64,000 nucleotides of DNA, taken from Breoghania sp037026715. GTDB lineage: Bacteria > Pseudomonadota > Alphaproteobacteria > Rhizobiales > Stappiaceae. The position numbers and the translations under genes were made by a program. The notes below the pieces were generated by a model. It was not told the origin of the DNA and ran no database searches. It saw nothing but the letters and a program-made list of their open reading frames with translations. The stretch's first letter is position 1; every line of letters starts with the position of its first letter. Below are positions 58,412 to 64,000 of this stretch, one piece after another. Location: the NCBI RefSeq assembly GCF_037026715.1, contig NZ_JBANCG010000006.1:1-64000 (forward strand). Reading direction: 5' to 3'.

Positions 58412-60856
58412 TCAGGCCGCGGTCACCTCCTTCAGGAAGCTGTCGATCTGAGCGCGCAGATGTTCGGTCTTTTGCGAGACATCAGCGCTCGATACCCGCA
58501 CGGAGCGGGCCGATTCCGTCGTCTGGTTCACGACAGCGGCAAGACTGTCCATTTCCTCGCTGACCGAGCTCGTGTCCCGGGTGGCATCCTGAACGCTGCG
58601 GCTGATTTCCGTGGTCGCCGATCCCTGCTGTTCGACGGCCGCCGCGATGGCCGCGGTGTAGCTGTTCACTTCTTCCATCGTTTCCGCGATGTGCCTGATC
58701 GCTGCGACGGCCTCATCCGTTGACCCCTGAATGCCGGAAATCTGGGAGCTGATCTCGTCCGTCGCCTTCGATGTCTGTGTTGCCAGCTCCTTCACTTCCG
58801 CAGCGACGACCGCAAAGCCCCTGCCTGCCTCTCCGGCACGTGCGGCCTCTATCGTGGCGTTCAGGGCAAGGAGGTTGGTCTGTTCGGCGATATCCTGGAT
58901 CAGGCCAATGACTTCGCCGATCTTTTGGGCGGACTCCGCCAGCGACGCGACCTTGGCGTTGGTTTCCTGTGTTCCCGTCGTCGCCCGACCAACGACCGTC
59001 GTCGTCATGTCGATCTGCCGGCCGATTTCGGCGATCGAGGATGCCAGCTCCTCCGCCGCACTTGCTACCGTCTGGACGTTCTGGGAAGCACCGCTCGATG
59101 CGCTTGCGGCATGGGCCGTGCGCGCCGATGCGCCATGGGCGATGTCGGAAAGCTCGTTCGCGGTCGATGCCATCGTGTCTATGCTGCCCGAAACGGACTG
59201 CAGCAGGTCCTGAACATCGTTTCGGAAACCGGAAATGAGTGCCTCGATGCGCGTGCGACGCTCCGCTTCGGCCTGATCGACACGCTCCTTGGTCTCCTCC
59301 AGGCGTTTGCGCTCCACCGCATTGTCTCGAAAGATCCCGACCGCGCGGCTCATACCGCCGATCTCGTCCTTGCGTTCCGTTCCCAGAATGGCGACATCCG
59401 TATCCCCGTTGGCGAGGCGTTCCATTGTGTGGGTGAGCGTGCGGGTCGGCCGGGCGATGGCGCGGGAGAGCACGAGTGCAATTGCGCTCGCCGCCACAAT
59501 CGCCACGGCGAGGGTGGCTCCGATCTGCCAGAGCGCCCACCAACCGGCGGCGGTTGCCGCCTGACTTTCGGCACTTGCCATGTCGGCAATTGCCTGGCGG
59601 ACCTCGCGCGAAACCTGATCGAGACTTGTGGTTTGTTCAGCCAAGGCGTTGCGCAAGGTGACGAGCGTCTCGAGAGACCCGCGTATTTCCGTCGTCAGTG
59701 TCTCCAGTTGATCGAGCGCGGCACGCAATTCTGCCGATTGGGGGGCGAGCGGCGAGAGACTGAGAAGCTCCACGGACATGGCATCGTTGGCCGCCTTCAG
59801 AGCGCCGAGCGCCGCCAGGGCGTCCTTTCCGGTCATGTCGTCACGGTTGCTGACAAAGGCGTGGAAGCGTGCCTCTGCCGTAAGCGCCTGCGTCCGGATG
59901 AACGTTGCAGCGTGGGCCAGGCGGGCAAATTGCTCGTCCGTGGCACTGATCTCCTGAAAACGCCGGCGCCCGGTATCGACCAGGTCATAAACCGTCTTGC
60001 GAAGCGCGTTGGCCGCATCGAGCGCTGCCTTTCCAGACGATCTGACGGCGGCTTCAAGCCCGTAAAGCGTGGCGAAGTCGGTCGTCTGGGAGAGTTTCAC
60101 GATATTGGCGCGATAGGTGGAGAGCTTTTCGGCCAGGTCGTCGGTTGTGGCTTGCTGCGGGCCATCCTTGCCGGCCTTGGCAAATTGTTGTGCGAGTTCC
60201 TCGAGCGATTCCGATTCCGCAAGCGCCTGAGCCGTTGCATTGCCCGAGGCGCCGCCGGAGAAATAGGTCTGGACGAGCAGTAGCCGTTCAATCGTCTCGG
60301 AGGAAAGGCGTGCCAGCGTGTCGATGCGCTGCAATTTCACCTGGTTCGCTGCCAGTTCCTTGCTCGTCTGGTTGCGAACCTGCTGGATGGTCTGACTGAA
60401 CGCCGACGCCGACGTGTCGAGCGCCGCAGAGCCCTCAAGGAATTGCGCGAGGTTTCTGCTCCGCTGCTCAAGAAGCTCGGTCAGCTTTGAAAAACCATCC
60501 ACGAGCAAGGTCACGGACTGCCCTGCCTCGCGAATCCCTGCCGTCCCATCCACGTCGCCGGTCTTCTCGGCCATGACGGAGATCTGTTGCCTCAATGCGG
60601 CCGTCTCGCGGTCGACCGCACCCTGCAGCTCCGGCGTTCGCTGTTGCATGTAGGCTTCGCGGGCTGCGGAAACCTTCTGCAACTGGTTAGCCACGTCAAT
60701 GGAGGCGGCGGTCAGGGCCATTCGGTTGTTGAGCGACATGATAGCCAGGATGCCGCTCAGCCCGATGGCGACCGCGAGCACCAGGACGAGTCCGAAGCCG
60801 CCGGTAATCTTGGCCCCGATCGGAAGATTCAATAGAAATCCTGATTTATTTGACAT
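58412..60856 (-). CDS. Chemoreceptor with long periplasmic helical (HBM-type) sensor
   Basis: An 814-residue methyl-accepting chemotaxis protein. TM1 lies near residues 16-40, TM2 near 425-450 (WQIGATLAVAIVAASAIALV). The ~380-residue helical periplasmic part fits the HBM (helical bimodular) type of McpS-like receptors, which sense organic acids. A HAMP domain follows (RPTRTLTHTMERLANGDTDV), then the signalling hairpin (AEQTNLLALNATIEAARAGE). The C-terminus ends FLKEVTAA, without an NWETF pentapeptide. Confidence 0.92.
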   Translation of the reverse strand: MSNKSGFLLNLPIGAKITGGFGLVLVLAVAIGLSGILAIMSLNNRMALTAASIDVANQLQKVSAAREAYMQQRTPELQGAVDRETAALRQQISVMAEKTGDVDGTAGIREAGQSVTLLVDGFSKLTELLEQRSRNLAQFLEGSAALDTSASAFSQTIQQVRNQTSKELAANQVKLQRIDTLARLSSETIERLLLVQTYFSGGASGNATAQALAESESLEELAQQFAKAGKDGPQQATTDDLAEKLSTYRANIVKLSQTTDFATLYGLEAAVRSSGKAALDAANALRKTVYDLVDTGRRRFQEISATDEQFARLAHAATFIRTQALTAEARFHAFVSNRDDMTGKDALAALGALKAANDAMSVELLSLSPLAPQSAELRAALDQLETLTTEIRGSLETLVTLRNALAEQTTSLDQVSREVRQAIADMASAESQAATAAGWWALWQIGATLAVAIVAASAIALVLSRAIARPTRTLTHTMERLANGDTDVAILGTERKDEIGGMSRAVGIFRDNAVERKRLEETKERVDQAEAERRTRIEALISGFRNDVQDLLQSVSGSIDTMASTANELSDIAHGASARTAHAASASSGASQNVQTVASAAEELASSIAEIGRQIDMTTTVVGRATTGTQETNAKVASLAESAQKIGEVIGLIQDIAEQTNLLALNATIEAARAGEAGRGFAVVAAEVKELATQTSKATDEISSQISGIQGSTDEAVAAIRHIAETMEEVNSYTAAIAAAVEQQGSATTEISRSVQDATRDTSSVSEEMDSLAAVVNQTTESARSVRVSSADVSQKTEHLRAQIDSFLKEVTAA

Positions 60857-61293
60857 GCCTGCTCTGGATGTAGATTGGAATGCGGCAAAAGAATGGGTGG
60901 AAAATGAGAAAAATCAGTAAATTTAAGAGCGTTAGGTAGCGCTCGAGTCGATATCTCTGTGCTTTCGATGAGGTTTGACTTCCGGGTGGATGCGCGTGGC
61001 CGCCATCTGCGGGCGAAACCATTCATCCCTCTCGGTGAGGCTGGTTCGCAAGTGCGGAAGGTCCGGCTCGGGAGAGGCAGCGCCTGATGTGCGACGCCAT
61101 TGTCCCCAAGGGCAGGCGGCCTTCAAGTTCGGGCGCCGTGCCGCCTCAGAGCTCAGCCAAAAACGGTATCATGCTCCTCAACCCGATACCGCTTACAGGT
61201 CAGGCGCTGGGGACATGGTCGTCCCGCCAGAAGCGACACAGCGCGCCAGCGCCCGCTTCCGTGGTCATTGCCTGGAAGAGGATGAGCCCCGGT
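60857..61293. promoter_or_regulatory. Gene-free stretch upstream of the chemoreceptor
   Basis: About 440 nt with no supported gene between the chemoreceptor start and the SDR stop. An A/T-rich segment (about 60880-60930, AGAAAAATCAGTAAATTTAA) just upstream of the chemoreceptor start is the likely promoter. I see no RNA gene. Confidence 0.4.
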
Positions 61294-62055
61294 CTAGACG
61301 TGCTGTCCGCCGTTGATGTGGATCTCGGCGCCGGTGACGTAGGAACTTGGGGCATTGCAAAGGAAGAAGATCGTTTCCGCCACTTCATCGGGCTGGCCGA
61401 GCCGCCGCAAGGGGATCTGTTCGATCAGTCGCTCGGTACCCGGGGAAAGGATCGACGTGTCGATTTCGCCGGGGGCGATGGCATTGACGCGGATGCCGAA
61501 GGGGCCGAAGTCGGCCGCCATTTCGCGCGTCAGGGAAGCAAGAGCGGCTTTGGACGTGGCATAGGCCGTTCCGGCGAAGGGGTGCACGCGCATGCCCGCA
61601 ATGGATGTGACGTTGACGATCGAGCCGTCGGCGGCCTTCAGCTCCTCCACCAGGCCACGCGCCAGCATGATCGGGGCGAAGAAATTGACCTGAAAGACCA
61701 TGCGCCACAGGTCCATCGGCGTGGTCAGCGAATCCAGCCGACCGCCGCCCGTATCCTTCGGGCTGATCGCGGCATTGTTGATGAGAGCGTGAAGCTTCGA
61801 TCCATCCGTTTCAAGTCTTTCGCGAATTTCCGACACGGCGACGTCGATGGTCTCCGGATCGGACAGGTCGACCTGAATGTGGTCTTCCGGTCCCATAGGC
61901 CAGGGGCACTTGTCCGAAAACGGCTGCCGGGAACAGGTGATTACGCGCCATCCGGCCGCGGAGAACCGCTTGACTGTCGCGTGGCCGATACCCCGGCTTG
62001 CGCCCGTGAGCACGACCGTCCTGCGAGCTTCGTTCATGCTGTCGGAAACGCTCAT
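61294..62055 (-). CDS. Short-chain dehydrogenase/reductase
   Basis: A 253-residue classical SDR. Nucleotide motif TGASRGIGHA, NNAA in INNAAISPKD, catalytic Ser in NVTSIAG and YATSK. The region VHPFAGTAYATSKAAL has the Tyr-x3-Lys. I start at the ATG 62055 (MSVSDSMNEA) with AAGG a few nt upstream; a later ATG at 62037 is possible. Its substrate is unknown. Confidence 0.94.
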   Translation of the reverse strand: MSVSDSMNEARRTVVLTGASRGIGHATVKRFSAAGWRVITCSRQPFSDKCPWPMGPEDHIQVDLSDPETIDVAVSEIRERLETDGSKLHALINNAAISPKDTGGGRLDSLTTPMDLWRMVFQVNFFAPIMLARGLVEELKAADGSIVNVTSIAGMRVHPFAGTAYATSKAALASLTREMAADFGPFGIRVNAIAPGEIDTSILSPGTERLIEQIPLRRLGQPDEVAETIFFLCNAPSSYVTGAEIHINGGQHV

Positions 62056-62275
62056 CTCGGTTACCTTGTATAATGCGGCGACGCGCATACGTTAGTGCCG
62101 TTTGAGATCAAGCCGAACAGGTTTGATCGACAAGCGGACGTTCCGGATTATTTTGCAGGGTTGGACCTTCAGGGCCACTCGATTCGATCATGCCTGATTG
62201 CGATCTGGCAGCGCGACACCCTATCGCATCGAATTGGACGCCGCCACGACCCAAAGTGCCTCAGGTATTTCGTCG

Positions 62276-62596
62276 ATGATCATATGTTCGTGCAACGTCC
62301 TGACCGACAAGGATCTGGAGAGGGCTGCCGCCGAAATCCGCGATGATCCCTCCGGACGCATCGTTACGCCGGGGGGGTGTTTCAAGAAGCTGAACTGTCG
62401 GCCGAAATGCGGCAATTGCTTCCCAATGGTTGTGCAGGTGATACATCGGAGTTATAATAATTCTAAACTACGTGAGTCCAAGCCGGAGGCCCCGCGTTGG
62501 TGGGATGTCGATCCTGAAGAACCGATGATCCCGGAAAACGCGGCCGGCAAGGCGCCCCCACAGACTATCCCTCGGAAAAAGGAACCTCGGCGATGA
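62276..62596 (+). CDS. bfd: Bacterioferritin-associated ferredoxin with extended C-terminus
   Basis: A 106-residue (2Fe-2S) Bfd-type protein. The four ligand Cys are in MIICSCNVLTD and RPKCGNCFPM. Bfd reduces the ferric core of bacterioferritin so that iron is released. The usual Bfd ends near residue 60-70; here ~45 extra residues follow (SKPEAPRWWDVDPEEPMIPE and so on). The stop overlaps the bfr start (ATGA), so the two are coupled. Confidence 0.93.
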   Translation: MIICSCNVLTDKDLERAAAEIRDDPSGRIVTPGGCFKKLNCRPKCGNCFPMVVQVIHRSYNNSKLRESKPEAPRWWDVDPEEPMIPENAAGKAPPQTIPRKKEPRR

Positions 62597-63078
62597 AGGG
62601 TGAACCTGAAGTCATTGAATATCTGAACAAGGCGCTGCGCAGCGAGCTGACCGCGATCAACCAGTACTGGTTGCACTACCGGCTGGCCGACGACTGGGGG
62701 TTCGCCAAGTTCGCGAAGAAGGAGCGGGAAGAATCCATTGAGGAGATGCAGCACGCTGACAAGCTGACGAGCCGCATCATTTTCCTTGGTGGCCATCCGA
62801 ACATGCAGAGCCTCGACCCGCTGCGTATCGGCCAGAATATCAAGGAAGCGCTGGAGTGCGACCTTGCGGCAGAATATTCCGCGCGTGCCCTCTACAAGGA
62901 AGCGCGCGAATGTGCCCACGACAAGGGCGACTACGTCACGATGAAGCTTTTTGAGGAATTGATGGCCGACGAAGAAGGCCATATCGACTACCTCGAGACC
63001 CAGCTTGAGTTGCTGGAGGCCATCGGCGTCGAGCGCTACATGCAGCTTCAGGCGGCATCCGCCGACGAGGCCGAATAA
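62593..63078 (+). CDS. bfr: Bacterioferritin
   Basis: A 161-residue bacterioferritin, forming 24-mers that store iron. The ferroxidase ligands are Glu in RSELTAINQY, Glu-x2-His in EEMQHAD, Glu in CDLAAEYSA and Glu/His in MADEEGHID. The heme Met is in EEMQHAD (about residue 52). It starts 4 nt inside the end of bfd. Confidence 0.97.
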   Translation: MKGEPEVIEYLNKALRSELTAINQYWLHYRLADDWGFAKFAKKEREESIEEMQHADKLTSRIIFLGGHPNMQSLDPLRIGQNIKEALECDLAAEYSARALYKEARECAHDKGDYVTMKLFEELMADEEGHIDYLETQLELLEAIGVERYMQLQAASADEAE

Positions 63079-63107
63079 GTTCTTCTGCATCAAGTCCAGG
63101 ATCAAAG

Positions 63108-63139
63108 ACGGGCGGCGCGTTGCCGCCCGTTGCTTTTTT
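63108..63139 (+). terminator. Terminator downstream of bfr
   Basis: ACGGGCGGC (63108-63116) pairs with GCCGCCCGT (63122-63130) around GCGTT, followed by TGCTTTTTT. A strong rho-independent terminator. Confidence 0.92.
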
Positions 63140-63169
63140 CAAGGGCGCGGCCCCGCTCTCGCTCCTGTT

Positions 63170-63850
63170 TCAGTCTTGAAGATCTCCATCCTCTTTTCCC
63201 GAGCGCGTCAGCGTGATGACCGGGCCGCCCGCGGCCTCAGCGTCTCGCTCGTCGTGGGTCACGAGCAAGGCCGGTAGCCGCCGTTCGCGGGCCTTGGCGA
63301 AGACAAGGCTGCGGATCTGCTCGCGCAATGCCATGTCGAGTTTGGAAAACGGCTCATCCAGCAGCAGCACCCGGGGCTCGGAAAGAAGGACACGCATGAG
63401 GGCCACCCGAGCCCGCTGACCGCCCGAGAGCGTCGCCGGATCGCGTGCGCCCATTCCTTCAAGCGCGACATCGGCCAGCGCGTCTTCCGCCCGTTTCCTG
63501 CGCGCGCCGCGTGCCACATCCTGCGGGACCGCGAACATCAGGTTCTCGATCACCGACATGTGCGGGAAGAGCAGGTCGTCCTGGAACAACAGCCCCATGC
63601 GCCGCGAATGGGCAGGCAGGCGGGTCACGTCGGTTTCGCCCACCAGCACGCGGCCGGCCCCGGAGAAGCCCGGCGGGAGAAAACCGGCGAGATAGGAAAG
63701 CAGTGTCGACTTGCCGATGCCGCTTTCTCCCATCACGGTCAGAACCGTGCCGGGCTCCACGGTCGCTTCCACTTCTATGAGGGGGATGCCGCTGCGCAAA
63801 ATCCTCACCGCCTCCAGAACCAGAGCGCCGCCGTTTGCCGTCTCGTTCAT
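63170..63850 (-). CDS. ABC transporter ATP-binding protein (YnjD-like)
   Basis: A 226-residue importer ATPase. Walker A is MGESGIGKSTLLSYLAG, signature LSGGQRARVALMRVL, Walker B VLLLDEPFSKLD and H-loop LLVTHDER. It resembles YnjD or ThiQ-type ATPases. It overlaps the end of an upstream permease (ATGA). The transported substrate is unclear. Confidence 0.93.
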   Translation of the reverse strand: MNETANGGALVLEAVRILRSGIPLIEVEATVEPGTVLTVMGESGIGKSTLLSYLAGFLPPGFSGAGRVLVGETDVTRLPAHSRRMGLLFQDDLLFPHMSVIENLMFAVPQDVARGARRKRAEDALADVALEGMGARDPATLSGGQRARVALMRVLLSEPRVLLLDEPFSKLDMALREQIRSLVFAKARERRLPALLVTHDERDAEAAGGPVITLTRSGKEDGDLQD

Positions 63851-64000
63851 GCCGCGCTCCTCATCGTGCGCCGATTTCGGAAAAGAAGGGCCGGCACCGC
63901 GATCGCGACGGCAAAGCCGACGAGCGGGAGAAGCATCTGCATGAGGGCATAGACGGCGATGAGCCGCCTGTTGCCGCCCGAGGCAAGCGCAACGGCTTCC
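63847..64000 (-). CDS. ABC transporter permease (3' part; runs off the window)
   Basis: The C-terminal ~50 residues of a membrane protein whose frame continues beyond 64000. The visible end is hydrophobic (MLLPLVGFAVAIAVPALLF) then basic (RNRRTMRSAA), typical of an inner-membrane permease. The stop overlaps the ATPase start. By position it is the permease of the same importer. Confidence 0.8.
   Translation of the reverse strand, partial: EAVALASGGNRRLIAVYALMQMLLPLVGFAVAIAVPALLFRNRRTMRSAA

Overview
The window is GC-rich, densely coded bacterial chromosome. Several features point to an alphaproteobacterium of the Rhizobiales (Hyphomicrobiales) type: a Ti-plasmid-style TraA/TraC/TraD mobilisation set, the infC-rpmI-rplT cluster, the form-II Cox-like genes, many LysR/AraC regulators, and a Bfd-bacterioferritin pair. 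No species can be named from sequence alone. Most of the window is ordinary chromosome; one block of about 11 kb (roughly 12.5-23.44 kb) is a mobile element.

Layout. 0-3.6 kb: two 36-nt direct repeats at the edge, then three AraC-family regulators, the third with a degenerate second helix-turn-helix. 3.8-8.7 kb: a catabolic/hydrolase group (isochorismatase-like hydrolase, XapX membrane protein, amidohydrolase with a Cys/His-rich tail, Tat-exported alpha/beta hydrolase, DUF1275 membrane protein). 8.7-12.0 kb: ring-cleaving dioxygenase, MhqD-like esterase and pirin, divergent from a LysR regulator. This looks like a quinone/hydroquinone detoxification locus.

12.5-23.5 kb: an integrative mobilizable element next to tRNA-Ser(GGA). 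It carries a large serine recombinase whose reading frame runs into the tRNA antisense strand, an AlpA-like regulator, HicAB toxin-antitoxin, a TraA relaxase-helicase with divergent traC/traD and a recognisable Ti/RSF1010-type oriT. Its cargo is a four-gene minus-strand unit with lower GC and ATGA start-stop overlaps: a protein with a DPDNG motif, an HTH-DUF6884 protein, a GIY-YIG-type nuclease-like protein, and a DUF262/DUF1524 (GmrSD-like) protein. This cargo is my main candidate for an undescribed anti-phage or DNA-targeting system.

23.9-33.2 kb: small membrane protein, MsrA, orphan TRAP solute-binding protein, a chemoreceptor with a polytopic membrane sensor, HtpX-like protease, pheT and pheS. 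33.7-37.5 kb: methyltransferase, Rieske oxygenase, glutathione transferase and luciferase-like oxidoreductase, sitting between pheS and rplT. 37.7-43.1 kb: rplT, rpmI, infC (AUU start), glycosyltransferase, alpha/beta hydrolase, MepA-like murein endopeptidase, P-loop kinase-like protein, and a 31-codon ORF with a perfect Shine-Dalgarno followed by twin hairpins. 43.4-54 kb: lepA, 1-Cys peroxiredoxin, a large autotransporter, a metallo-beta-lactamase-fold protein, an AhpD-like protein, an epimerase-like protein and two RNA methyltransferases. 53.7-58.3 kb: coxG, coxS, coxL (form II) and coxM-like genes. 58.4-64 kb: HBM-type chemoreceptor, SDR, bfd, bfr, and an ABC importer ATPase with the end of its permease running off the window.
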